DNA of 64,000 nucleotides from Trichostrongylus colubriformis (GCA_963978905.1 OZ022256.1:5315501-5379500), one strand, 5' to 3'; shown: positions 35,101 to 45,279, counted from the stretch's first letter. The notes: generated by a model not told the origin, from the letters alone. Numbers and translations: made by a program.

Positions 35101-37031
35101 GAAACAGGACAAATACGTACAAGGTAAATTTAGTAAAAACGACACTAGCAGTGTTTTTATTATCATCTTTCATCATTTATATTCGTTTCAGAGCGAACAC
35201 TGCCATGGAAGAATTGCAACAGCTTAGCCAGTCCGTATACAATTCCTTCCCAAATTTGCAGAGCATGTAAGATACAAGCCTTGCCATTTTCTTTCATTCC
35301 TTTCTTAGTTCTCAGCAGAATGATTTATATTTTCACGAGTATATAATCTTTTCAAAATTTGGTCAGTTAGCTCCATACTGTGGTTGCATGTATGCATTTG
35401 CCAGATTATGCAGTCAAAGCCACCATATTAACCCCCTCGCAATTTTGCGCTTCTGTGATTTTGCGATCTGCGACCTTGATATCTTGTATTGCCGCAACTT
35501 CGCATCGCGTGCGTAGCTTCGACACCGCAAAATCACAAGTCGCGGGAAGGGGGCGAAAAAAAGGGTCTGGGAGAGTTCGTTTAGCGAGAGAAGTGGAAAA
35601 AAGCTTTCCGTGGGATAGAGGACAATGGGTGTGTACCTTTATGTCAGGATTTTGCACGACGACGAGCGGCGTACGACGCAGTGTGTGCGAGCTATGCGCG
35701 TCGCGATAGCTGGGTCTTAGAACACGGTACTGTTAGGAGCGCGACACGCAGTTGACTTGTAATCGCTTTGGGACCCAACAACATGACGCCTTCAGCTCGT
35801 CCGCATTTCGCTCGCGACATGCCTCGGTGCTAAATCATGACATAAGGGTACACACCCAAGGACAATGAATGTGATAAGAACTACTACAACTAATTTTGCG
35901 CCCATACTTACGGTAGTTAAAAGAGCCGCGGCTCTATACAGAGTATAGTCATGCTGCGTATTTTGTACAACTTTTATTTAATCATAAATCCATGACACAC
36001 ACATTGATGACTGACTAATTCTATTAGGTTGGAACATAATTTCTGTCACACAATGACAAAAAATTTCAAATTTATTTTTCTTTATTTGCTAACTTCAATC
36101 AACAAAATATGCACCATTATGATCAACAATATATTGCCAACGAATAGAGAGATTATAGATGCCTTGCTTATAGAAGTCTGGAGATTTCTGGTCGAAGAAA
36201 GTCTGGAGGCCGATTTTGAGATCATCGTCATCTTTGAACTGCCGTCCATCGAGGAAGTGGCTCAGAGATCGGAATAGGTGGTAGTCAGTTGGGGCCATGT
36301 CCGGAGATTACGGTGGACGGGGGAGCTTCGTTTAACCAAGGTCCTGGATCCTTTGACACGCCAACTTTGCCACATGTGGGTGAGCGTTATCGTGGAGAAA
36401 GAGGTCTTGGTCCATTTTTTCCGGTAAGTTTTGCCGCTCCGGTGTCCAATTGCCTGCAGTAGAGATCGGCAGTGGCTGTCGTGTTGGATGGTAACAGTTT
36501 CCTATTTTTTTGAAAATTTTCAAAAAAAAAGTTTTTTCTCAATGCAATTTTTTGAAATTTTTCCTGTTCCAATTTGAGCCGATCGAGCCATCGGGCTGCC
36601 GCCATATGAGAGACAGTACCTGGGCCATCGACTGGTTAATTTTGTTAGTGGCCTCGCATGCTGAGGAACCGAGGCGGTGTTCGTGAATTTCGCACCTTTC
36701 GCGAAATTGCCGTAAATTCACTGCTAGTTGAAGCCGTAGAGAATATGAATGTGCTATTCAGAAGCCCTTTTCGGACGCTTCATATACCCCCCACTACCAA
36801 ATGCTCCCGAAGCTTCCACAGTTTTCCCCAAGGAAAACAAAAAGTGTGACAGAAATTATGTTCCAACCTAATAGTTCGTTTAAATATGTACTTCACATTC
36901 GACTTCATTTCAGGGATTCACCCGGAGCGGCTTCTCGGCCACACTTCTACAATTCTACAAAGCACTCACCACCTAATTCTACCAATCCTTTGAACCCTAT
37001 ACTCACCGATAGTATCTACCATAACATCTAG
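23128..37031 (+). CDS. divergent TRPM-type cation channel
   Basis: Model exons: 23128-23199, 23258-23361, 24259-24363, 25131-25573, 25644-25720, 25777-25929, 27729-28259, 28765-28926, 28995-29078, 29702-29926, 30953-31031, 31097-31195, 31300-31462, 32553-32627, 33120-33313, 33392-33474, 34885-35123, 35192-35266, 36914-37031. All phases agree, giving about 1,026 residues. Diagnostic parts: late melastatin homology region (NFLAHNCCQNLIERRWHGRL); S1 (ILYVVVYSWVLVA) and S2 in exon 8; S3-S4 in exon 10; S5 (LGKFLLIFVIFWVIFAVF); pore with FGE; a Cys-bearing outer loop (GCADTSWQS); S6 (IMLVNLLTALLS); TRP helix WKYENYFLL with LPPPL; C-terminal coiled coil. TRPM channels are tetrameric plasma-membrane cation channels. 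There is no kinase domain. The N terminus is shorter than in usual TRPMs, so 5' exons are missing or divergent; exons 1-3 are the least certain. A CED-11-like identity is possible but unproven. Confidence 0.8.
24712..24837. mobile_element. 126-bp foldback MITE (TRPM intron)
   Basis: CAGTCCATTTCCCAACGCCT...CCTACGGACTTG and CAAGTCCGTAGG...AGGCATCGGGAAATGGGCTG are near-perfect inverted arms around a short centre. Confidence 0.8.
24912..25087. mobile_element. GGCCGC-ended MITE (TRPM intron)
   Basis: Left GGCCGCGTTTATATAATACTTTGCGG, right CGCAAAGTATGAACGCGGCC; possible CTA duplication at both edges. The ends match the hairpin at 29150 and the composite elements of the 3' array (CATACTTTGCGC), so these belong to one group with different interiors. 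Confidence 0.7.
26233..26283. repeat. 51-bp perfect hairpin (TRPM intron)
   Basis: TGAACTCAGGCTCCCTTTCAA, a 9-base loop, and its exact complement. Confidence 0.9.
26584..26801. mobile_element. 218-bp MITE (TRPM intron)
   Basis: GGGTCAAATAAAGTCGGG at the left is mirrored at the right as CCCGACTTTATTTGACCC, with a C-run of about 15 at 26771-26785. Inner blocks (GACGTCAAAGCTTTCC against GGAGCTTCGACGTC) also mirror. Confidence 0.8.
28483..28612. mobile_element. 130-bp MITE (TRPM intron)
   Basis: GGTGTGCCATAATGCC...GCGCTGACCACGCC is mirrored by GGCGTGGTCAGC...GGGATGGCACATC. Non-coding. Confidence 0.7.
29150..29222. repeat. 73-bp palindrome, minimal GGCCGC-ended hairpin (TRPM intron)
   Basis: GGCCGCTCTCATACTTTGCG...ACGCCGTCACGCGCGTGACGG reads as its own complement with one visible arm mismatch (CTCTC against GGGAG). 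It equals the two ends of the composite element at 48196-48481 joined without an interior. Confidence 0.9.
30008..30253. mobile_element. MITE, family C copy 1 (TRPM intron)
   Basis: GGGTACACCTATGACGG at the left and GATTTTCTGTCTTAAGTGCACATACCC at the right. The interior (GGTGACGCAGCCACGCTCTG) recurs inverted at 31656-31898. Confidence 0.75.
30501..30823. mobile_element. 323-bp MITE with arms of about 120 bp (TRPM intron)
   Basis: AAAGACTTCTGAGCGGGAGC, GGGCATAATAA, CCGGCCCCCGCCTC and GTTTCAGACCCGTCAGA all have mirrored partners ending at 30823. The centre is about 75 bp of unique sequence. Confidence 0.85.
31656..31898. mobile_element. MITE, family C copy 2 (TRPM intron, inverted)
   Basis: GGGTGTGTGCACTTATGACAG and CTGTTATAAGTGCACACACCC form the inverted ends. 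Inner GAAAATCGCTTCGCGGCGCC has a diverged mirror. Confidence 0.85.
32030..32180. repeat. SINE-like dispersed repeat, copy 4 (TRPM intron)
   Basis: Shares ACAAGTCTGGTAGCAACACC, GGGATGGAAGGCTTCGTTGGC, GAATTTGATCCCCACACCAT and GCGCCACCTGTCACT with the other copies in the same order. Confidence 0.55.
32652..33029. mobile_element. MITE, family A copy 3 (TRPM intron)
   Basis: GGGTGTGTATCC at the left and GGCTGTACACCCC at the right. The interior carries GACTTGCCGCGGTCGGTTGG and CCCTAGAAAGACAAAATAGTA as in copies 1 and 2. Confidence 0.85.
33475..34884. other. TRPM intron or alternative 3' end, no other gene seen
   Basis: Treated as an intron because the flanking exons join phase 0 to phase 0. However, an alternative exon at 33537-33680 (TYETILSRSSSQSKSIEQRG... 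to TAA), after CACCTAG, also keeps frame from 33474 and would give a shorter C terminus lacking the coiled coil. A C-run lies at 34440-34449. Confidence 0.45.
36024..36871 (-). mobile_element. internally deleted mariner transposon with transposase remnants
   Basis: Inverted ends TTAGGTTGGAACATAATTTC and its complement are flanked by TA on both sides (36022-36023 and 36872-36873), as in mariner. The minus strand retains N-terminal helix-turn-helix remains (GSSACEATNKINQSM, then ARWLDRLKLE in a shifted frame) and C-terminal catalytic remains (LFLHDNAHPHVAKLACQRI; MAPTDYHLFRSLSHFL). The element is 848 bp against about 1.3 kb for intact mariners; the middle of the transposase is missing and frames are broken, so it is non-autonomous. 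It sits in the last intron (35267-36913) of the TRPM-like gene. A hookworm mariner has been described; whether this is the same lineage needs alignment. Confidence 0.88.
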
Positions 37032-37733
37032 GTGGCACGGAATGGGCATGTTTATCCGTGGGTCTGCCACTTTTGAATCAAAAAATATCTTCATTGAGCG
37101 AGGCCGTGCGTGAAAGCCTAAACACACACATACCTCTAAGCTCCACTGACCAAAAGTCATGAACAAGGTAACAAGGTTTAAAGCGTTTTTCGAGAAGTAA
37201 GGGATATCCGTGAAAAGAGAATAAAAGAGGAGGGAGCAATTTTAACAAAACGATTCTTCTTGACACAAAACCACAAGAATGGCGGACGCACTGATTACCA
37301 GGATACCTTTTCGTTCAGCTTGATTACGCTATCATTTTTTATCTGATGAGTTTAGATGTGTTTTAAGTTCATTGTGCTTGTTGTATACATACTGTATAAT
37401 ATGATAATTGTGCCTATAAACAATTTGCAATGTTGCTAGACTTCTACACTGATAAGATCTTTTATTTACAGCTGTGAAAATTTCGAACACGACATCACAC
37501 CCTCAGCGATAGAACGCAGTTCAAATTTTCGCGCCCAGTGTTGATTTGCTTTTCGCTCTGCGCCTCTGACCACGTGACTGTCACCTCTTTGCTCCTCAGC
37601 TCTCTAGCGTTCAAACCCATTCCAACGGTGGTCAATTTGGGACGGTCTATCTCAATTGAATCCTGTATGTGCGGGTGGTACCTCGGATGGGACCCAAAAC
37701 CTTCAAACAAATGTAACATAAATTTCATAACTA
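37032..37733. other. intergenic, no gene seen
   Basis: 3' flank of the TRPM-like gene. A block near 37510-37560 (GAACGCAGTTCAAATTTTCG, CAGTGTTGATT) resembles the TRPM-intron block near 26060-26105, so both are copies of one dispersed repeat. Confidence 0.35.
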
Positions 37734-38165
37734 CAATAGCGCTTAAAAGTATTCGGCCAAACACTTTTTGTCATAACTTTTTTCTATTTGACCAAACTTG
37801 ATTTTTCTATTTGACCAAACTTGACAAAATTTTAATACGTGGTGCCTGAACCTATTGTCAAAATATCATGCTACTTGAGTGCCGCATGACTCTTTTCATG
37901 TTTTTTTTTACAAGAATTCACTACAAGACCACCGGAAAAAAGTAAAAGGCCTGGTCAAGAAAAACGGCTTTCTTTACAAAAAAACAAAAAAATTGCATTT
38001 AACCACGTAACTTACACCGTTGAGTGCCAAGATAGTATATTTAGTATGTAGTGTCTCCAAGTATGACATACTAAAATTTCTCCTAGATCGGTGCAGTAGC
38101 AAAAAAGTTACAAGTGAAAAAACCGAGAGAACAACCATTTGGCCGAATACTTTTGAGCGCTACTG
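37734..38165. mobile_element. 432-bp Tc1-like MITE with TA duplication
   Basis: CAATAGCGCTTAAAAGTATT and AATACTTTTGAGCGCTACTG form the ends (CAGTA-type Tc1 termini), with TA at 37732-37733 and 38166-38167. The interior is A/T-rich and non-coding, with a local direct repeat (TTTTTCTATTTGACCAAACTTGA twice at about 37780-37825). Confidence 0.75.
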
Positions 38166-38686
38166 TATGTGGGTAACAGAACAGCATAAATTTCCAGAGA
38201 AGTTCATTTGAGGTCTCGATGAATTTTGATATACCCGCCGTATGTTTCTTATCGTAATCAATTGCAATTAAGCCGTTCTTACCTCGTGTTTATTGGTCTA
38301 CTAGTGTAAAACTTTTACACTACATAGTACGGCGCTTCAAAGACGAGTAGGCTATTGATAGTCCTATCACTAGCGCTTGGAAGCAAACCGACCTGCCATA
38401 GACCCTTCCAATCATTTTATCGTGCAATGTTTTAATTGAAGCACATGCTCTTGATCTTTTGTGAAAATCGCCGTTTTTTTTTGAGAAGTCCAAACTCCAG
38501 TTCCAGAAAATCTGAAAGCCCTAACCAGACATTGACTGAGAGTAGTGTCCTGGTCTCTGACGATTTAATTGGTAGCCTTCTCATGTGTTTCGCTGATCTC
38601 TGGATCACGCAACAACTGTTTCATTCAGCTATCAGCTGTCGCTTCATGTTTGCAACCTTCTCCAATACACGCATAGCTGAGCTAAA

Positions 38687-40919
38687 ATGGCAAATAATCG
38701 TAAGTTTCTTTTTTTGGGGTTGAGTTTTCATTTCTTCGAAACAACTTTTATAAAATTCTCAAAACATTTTATGTAGATGCACGTCAAGTTCTCGAGCCGC
38801 TAATACACGATTTCCTTCAAGTATTTAACAGCGGTGATTTTGATCGGATGGCCGATCTTTATCACACCAACGCAGTGATGGTTGAAAAAGACAAAAGTGT
38901 TTTATGGGGAAAAAAGGGTAAGTGTTTAAGATAAAAGAAATTCACATCAGATCTGTACTTATTTGTAAAGGTTCTTAACCAAGGTCTGAAAAGCTAAAAA
39001 AAATCCTGAACTTGGGTTTAAACGAGTTATTTTTGATCCAGGAGTGCAATTAAGCAATTAAAAAAATTCGAGCCAAAACATTCCCGCGGGGCTCAGTTAG
39101 TTTCCTGTTCATAAGTGTGACACCTGCTCTTCGCATGGGCGCCAACTTGGCTCGTACCTTGACCTTTTTTAGTGAATATAGCAGCAAATGGTGTGGTTAT
39201 TACATTCATGACAATAGTGATTGAATAATATGCCAGTGGACGTTTGAATGAGATCTGAAAATGGAAGCTACTTTCGAAATTTAGGAATTGTAGTAAGATG
39301 GCCTAAACTGCCAGTTTCAGACCGGGTTGAACTTCAGGTAAAGATTTCTAACATAAGATTTCCCAAACTATAGTAGAGTAACAAGCTTTCTGAATTCGTT
39401 GTGAGTGATATCTTGGCGAATTTTGCTGACCATACCCCCTACTGGGAATGTCTACTATTGTAAAGGGTCTCGGTCGAAACATTGCTGATCACATCACTTT
39501 AGATATTTCGGCTTCACTACTTGAAATGGCAACTGAGCTAGGAAAAACGACAATGGAGGTTTGTTCTCATCGCCCCTTCTTCTTGTAGCTTTTTTCGCTA
39601 ATATGGAAGTTTGCGCCATTATACGCAGCGAAAATAAATGCAGTTCTATTCCATGAAGCATAAAAACTAAAATATTAAATTAAAATTGAAATTTGACAAT
39701 TAAAAGGCTAAAGCTTTTGTCACTTACAAATTATTTGTTGGGAAGGACCGTGCATCCTAGCCCCTTTTATCACAGTGGCGTGGGAGAATGCAATTTGACC
39801 TACTCAATGACTTGAGGCAGCTACATGACGTACGAGTCAGTGCTTTCATTCATCCTGATGAGTCTGCTATAATTCACCCACCCCGTAGAAATGGAAAACT
39901 TGCTTAGAGTGGGCAGACATCAATGCGGGAATTTGATCCCTGCAACATGAGAGTGAGAGTGTGCGCCACTGTCACTACACTCCTGATCATTTCAAAGTAT
40001 CCAAGTTTGTAAAAGTCTCTACAGCTGCAATCCTCTTATGCAATATGAAACTTGACCTACAGAGTTGTACGCGTATGATTCAATGCCCAGACAACTGCTT
40101 TACCACCCGGCTGAACTTCAGAGAAAATATTAGGGATAATGTGGTTGTTGGAAAATCCCTAAAAGAAGTCACTTCCATGGAAACTATGGGTCTAAAAAGC
40201 TTACCTATGGAAATCCTGATAGAAACCGTTGGTAACATTTATTCTTTATTATATTTCAGCTACATAAGTACCTACCCTCCTGATTTTCCTTCGTACAAAG
40301 TTATTGCTGTCAACAAGAATAGTATTCTCCAAATTTCACCATTTTCCTCAAATTCGCCCTTGGGGGCAGTAATGGTAACCAGCACTTAGAAGGGAACGAT
40401 CTACTTTTGGCATACTACTGTTGAACTTTCAACTATCTAAGGTTCATATTCAACAATTAGTCAAAATTACTATCAAGTTGATGTATAATTGATGCGGCTT
40501 TTTGCTGTTACGTTTTTTTCTGTAGTGCAAATGGAACTTTCGACGACTGATAAATGCAAGCAGTCCTTCATTGCGATGGGAAGACTCTCCCAAATAATAA
40601 TTTAAACAGATGCTCGCTAAATTTTATTACTGTTTTTGATGAACAAAATTGTTGGAAAAAGTCGGTTTAATTATGCACCGACCCAATACCATAGGTACCT
40701 TTGAAGCTAACCAACACCTTATTTTCGTCACATACATGTCTTAGAAATAAATGTAAAAATAATATTTTTAGACTGGCAATAATAACAAATATAATGTCTC
40801 ATAAGATAATGGATGATGCTATTACTAATCTTGTTCATTTTCAGATCTCTAACACCAAATACGACGGAGATGGAGAATTCCCTCGTGTCCATACGGATTT
40901 CGCTTTCCATACTGAAAAG
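38687..40919 (+). CDS. DUF4440/SnoaL-like (NTF2-fold) protein, 3' end not found
   Basis: Exons 38687-38699, 38777-38917, 39503-39558 and 40845-40919 join in consistent phase. The first gives MANN; exon 2 gives ARQVLEPLIHDFLQVFNSGD, FDRMADLYHTNAVMVEKDK and a WGKK end; exons 3-4 give SASLLEMATELGKTTMEISN and a TDFAFHTEK strand. The pattern of N-terminal helix, then F-N-S-G-D-F-D-x-(M/L)-A-D-L-Y-H-x-N-A, is typical of nematode DUF4440 proteins, which adopt the NTF2-like cone fold. Substrate or partner is unknown. The exon that should encode the last strands (usually ending with a W-K-x-x-G-x-W-like motif) is not seen before the tandem array, so the gene may be truncated or its last exon very short or divergent. 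Confidence 0.72.
39775..39985. repeat. SINE-like dispersed repeat, copy 5 (DUF4440-like gene intron)
   Basis: Contains GACGTACGAGTCAGTGCTTT, a GAAATGGAAAACTTGCTTAG-type block, GGGAATTTGATCCCTGCAAC and GTGCGCCACTGTCACTACAC in family order. Confidence 0.55.
39985..40215. repeat. dispersed repeat, inverted copies in each array unit
   Basis: This block (GTACGCGTATGATTCAATGC, CAGACAACTGC, CCACCCGGCT, AGGAAGTCACT-like end) recurs inverted at about 49930-50125 and therefore also at about 57655-57850. Roughly 75-80% similar by eye. It lies in the last intron of the DUF4440-like gene here. The open frame across it (39961-40389) is not conserved in the other copies. Confidence 0.55.
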
Positions 40920-42896
40920 GTGCGTTAGAAATGGAATATTGGGCACTGCCTTGTCCCAAAGTGTAGGGATGTGAGTCAGGACTGTCCATCTAGGTCACCG
41001 TGCCACACGAACTGTGTCATCTCGCCCATTAAGTGCCTTGCTGGTCCCGTCGAGAATCAGCCGCGAACTATGAGTTCGGTCGCTGCCTACTCGCGCGAGC
41101 AGACCTATTTGGACAGTTGTAACGCACACTTACTGTAAATAGCAATTTTTGAAAAGGCTTCTCTGCTGATTACATGGCATAATTAAGGGTGGAACACTGA
41201 ATGGATCGTTTTTACAAATATGGCGCCGTGACGGAGATACCTATACCATCTACCATGACGAATACGAAATGCATTAATTAATAAAATTGTTTTACCTGAG
41301 CTGTGAACGAATTCCAATAGCAAACAACAAGGAAGTATCCGAATTTTTCACTCTCTTGGGCATACACCATGCTTTTGACTTTCAAAAAGAATTGCGGAAA
41401 TGTAAAAATGCCGATACGTGAATACAGCAAACTGATGATAAGCTGTTAGGCCGGTCGGTTCCGAGTTAGGGCTTCATGAAGGCATTTTGGGAAGGTGGAC
41501 TCATCAACCAGATTGAGATACTATTCCTCACATATTCAAGTGCGATGCTAAGTTGCAAAGAAATGGAATTACAGCTGAGAGCCACTGGCTGAGTGAAGAA
41601 TTTTTTTGAGGAATACGACATCGCACATCCTATTATTTACAATGCTACATACGCTGCCCCCCCCCTCTTCTCACCCATGCAGTGTCAAGCCTCCGTTGAG
41701 GGATCCTCAACGGTGGGGAATCGTATTTAATCCGCTAGGAGGGGGTCGTAACCGTTTAGGTAGGCAGTGATCAACAGAATTTCTCACGCTGAGGGTCTAA
41801 AGTGTAAGAGGAGAAATGATAAAACTGACTAATTGGGTTTGAATCCGAAACTAGTTCAACTTAATCATCATGGAAACCTCATGCATGGCGCGATCCGCAA
41901 CGAAACCGGTCAACGCCAATAGCCCTTTCGTTGGTCCGCCGACACCGGAACCACGTACAGAGGCACCTTCGAAATTCACCGATTAACCGTAGAAAGCGAC
42001 ATCTATCAACGGGTACCACGTGAACCAGTCAAAGACCTCAATCTCGGTGGCGTGATTCCCCAGCCCGTACGAGTCGAGTGCTACAAACCCAGTCTTAATT
42101 ATATCAAATGAATTTTGGTGCTATCGCAATGAGGGGGGCATTTTATAGAACTCCCCACACCTCTGATCGAATTCAAGGGGTTAGTTCAAGTGTAATCAAG
42201 CGCATCTTTTTGCTAAAGCCTTGTTGCAAGAAGCAGGGGTTCGAGTTCCCTTCTGGGATCGGCCAAAATAGCGTCCACAAAGAGATGCCGGCCCCCTTCC
42301 TTTCATTGCGACATCACCGAAATGGTTATGGAGATACTTTGGAACTTCTCACCATTGTATATAAACATTCGGGAAAATTTTGTGATAATGGGTCAGTTGT
42401 TAATTTACTTTGCAAAATCGAGAATAACTAAAATTGAGCATTCGTGGTAAAAGAATCCGAAGGTATATTATTTGCATTCACACTTCAATTCCCATGTCTT
42501 TAGGCTGATCTAAAAATGCTGAAGTACGTTTAAAATGAGCTATGAACCTCGGCTGTCTCTGGTTGACGTCAAGCAAGATCAGAGATCGCCTTCTTTCGTT
42601 CTTGCGCAGTTGGGAGATATTCCATACATTTCTAGGAGAGTGTAAGCAATAACATTCCTCCTTTTCGTTCTGCCATCTTCTATCTACCTATCTCGATAAA
42701 TAATCGGTAACGAATGATCGACGCCAGGGCTACGAAAGGTTCACTATTCAGCCGCTGCTTACAGAGACGCAGTTGATATTCGAGTCTCAGACTGACGTTA
42801 TTTATAGCCTTCATGACCTGCGATCGCATCTGGATCAAGCATGTGGTTTTTTCCCCGTAACGCTAATCTGTTATCGTTTACGGGCCCTGCCCGGCT
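40920..42896. other. intergenic, no gene seen
   Basis: No exon chain. The block at about 41880-42050 (CTCATGCATGGCGCGATCCG, GGGTACCA) is a diverged relative of about 47855-47990 in array copy 1, showing that pieces of the array unit extend in degraded form to its left. Confidence 0.4.
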
Positions 42897-42995
42897 CTGC
42901 AGTCGACAATAAAGCAAACAATTTATTTCGCACATGACATGTGAGGCGGTTATAGTTGCGTAGTCTATGCTCACAGACAAAGAGACATTGGAGGT

Positions 42996-43971
42996 TTACC
43001 GTGGGTCCGTGCTCATCCTGAAATACAGCTCCATACGAACATGTTTGAGATGACCAAAACAAACATACGTTTTGAAAGCGCATTTCAGATTAAGGTTGTG
43101 CGCACCATCAGCCGTCGTTTTCAGCCTGATACCGCACCCAACCTTTTCAAAATTGGGATCGTTTATCTGAAACATAAGGGCTTCTCCTATTATTATGTGT
43201 TACCCATTCTTCAACAATGATACTTTTTCCTGAATCAGTAGTAGAGAATGGAGAGCTAAAACTCACCTGATTTTGTCTTTCGAGCATTGTTTTATCCAGA
43301 GTTTTTCTCCACGTACCGTCGAACGCACTGTAATGAGCGGTAATTTTGAGCTGGTCAGCCATCTAATAAGGTGAGTTCACAACTATACACAAGAAATGAA
43401 ATTTGATCAGACTTTCGGTTCATTGGAAAGGAGTTCACCTTTTCACTTCGAAACCGCGATGAGAAGATGTTCCTCCTGACAAACCCGTGAAGGCTTCTTT
43501 TCCAAGGTCGCAATTAGTTTCGTATGTCTGTAATTCAGATAATTACTTCCACTAATGGTGATCTAATTGACTAATAGCTGGTCGTTCTACCATAATAATT
43601 GAATAATGCACTGCGCTCCTAACTACTTTGCGAGCGTGAGTTGGTGCGACAAAGCTGGAACTGGGTTATGATATGGTGTGACATGATGTAGGAGCCACCG
43701 GTACCAATATCAGCCGAAGTTGTGTAGGAGTAATTTATCGTATCGGTTAACAATGAAATATCGTCGTCGATCGTTAAATATTGCCATGCGCTAAGAGAAC
43801 ATCTATACTCTACATTCGAATAAGACTTTGCTCATTGGCTGCTCTTTCATGGTACTAATAACAACAAAAAACCTACTATCTTACTGACAGAGAGTTTGGT
43901 GCGCATTTCGTTTATAGAATCAAGCAACGGCGTTCGAATATTTTCAGGAACGTTTTCAGCACAGACGAAAG
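42996..43971 (-). CDS. divergent CAP-like secreted protein (ASPR-like), minus-strand gene, copy 1
   Basis: Exons in transcript order: 43889-43971, 43447-43527, 43267-43362 and 42996-43166 (stop TAA); phases agree if the GAA/GTGAAA donor is used after the second exon. The signal-peptide exon upstream was not found. The product reads FVCAENVPENIRTPLLDSIN, then TYETNCDLGKEAF, then FDGTWRKTLDKTML, then FEKVGCGIRLK and LKCAFK. The order (N-x-x-R helix, x-C-x-L helix, Trp helix, GCG strand, C-A-F) follows a divergent CAP/SCP-TAPS domain and matches the plus-strand neighbour exon for exon. ASPR proteins are a divergent CAP branch described in hookworms; the assignment is inference. AATAAA (minus strand) lies at about 42922-42927. 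Confidence 0.6.
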
Positions 43972-44274
43972 CTAAAACGGTACTGTACTAAGGTAATCTA
44001 ATTGTCAGTTGAACTAAATGGTAACAGACCCTCCGGATCCTCAGCATTTCCTTCGATGAGCAGAAGCACGCAGCATGCCTAAACATCGTAATCGACTTGG
44101 TCCTTTATGAGTCTTTTTAGGAGTTGCCTGTACTGCTAATTACATACACTATAGTCAAATCTTCTATGTAAATGAAAAAATTGTGCTGCAATATGGGATA
44201 TTGAAATCCATATCAACAAATGGAATTTTTCACAAGAAAAGAGGATTCATTAAGGAGAACGTACTATTGAAAGA

Positions 44275-45187
44275 ATGTTCATGCGCATCTTCTGCAAACG
44301 GCGGACTCGAGTTGGTTTCATGGACGCCACGGTGAGCGATCCTTTTAAAGGAGTCAGTCGTGCAATACAGCTTACCAAATATCGAATAATTTCTATGTTA
44401 TTGAACAGCTGTCAAACCGTCAGCTATCGCCAAGAAATTACACTGGGCACAATTTTTTTGTACACTGAAGTTGCTCTACGAAGAAAGAACGTCGAGCTGC
44501 GTGGATGTGGGTCAATGAGTGCCATGTGAGTGATGGGAATGCCTGAAATGGTTTTAGTAGCCATTTCCAATTCAAATTAATTTTCAGATAGTAATTCTTG
44601 CATCTGATTGATACGCAAATCCCGATCACAACCTCTCGAATTTCTTCGTCTTATCTGTTAAGTGGGGACGTTTATGCTTGGAAAAGCATCGAAAAGTAAA
44701 TGTCAAGGAAATGTCTGTAAGAAGCATAGGTGCGACTCCAACACTTATGGTACTGCCACCACTAAGCAAAAATCAAATGTCATCGGACTGATGTTCGTTG
44801 TTGAGAGCAGTCAAATAAGATTGTGCTGTGTCTTAAGCCCATTAACCGAATTTCAAACAGGTGATGAGTGGAGTTTCCTCGCGCTTTATGTTGAATTACT
44901 ATTTCTGCTTATTGCCTCATACCACGGTTATAGTCTCCCGTTCATGTTGCAAAGATGCAGCTGCAATAAGTTTCTGCAGGCATATCGCAGAGAACCGCAA
45001 CATGGATCGACGATGGATCGTGTTGAACAGTTCTTGTGGACGGGTGGAAATAGCGTTAGCCAAACACGGTCAATTTCATCATACTGTTAGTGTGACCAAA
45101 TTTATTCAGCAGCATGTCTCTGTGGACCCATTTCCGATCGCATCGTTTTCCAACAAAAACCCTCTTTCTTTTCAATTCTTCTGCTGA
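44275..45187 (+). other. open segments between the paired genes, coding status unclear
   Basis: Frames at 44275-44529 and 44662-45187 are long and coding-like in composition (for example RRWIVLNSSCGRVEIALAKH), but no consistent splice chain or known domain emerges, and two frames overlap across 44861-45090. The same segments occur in copies 2 (51996-52908) and 3 (59722-60634), with one Arg/Leu change in copy 3. As the region lies between divergent genes it should hold both promoters. Confidence 0.2.
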
Positions 45188-45279
45188 CAGATGAAGCGGA
45201 TCCTTTTATAAGGGTGAGCCGTAATGTGTTGGTACGCCAAACTTGGTCTTGCGCTAGGACGAGACAATCGCTTTTCGGC

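Noticed and set aside
37495..37801. Opposing open frames near 37.5-37.8 kb
   Set aside because: They cover a dispersed repeat block also present near 26.06 kb and the left end of a Tc1-like MITE; not coding.
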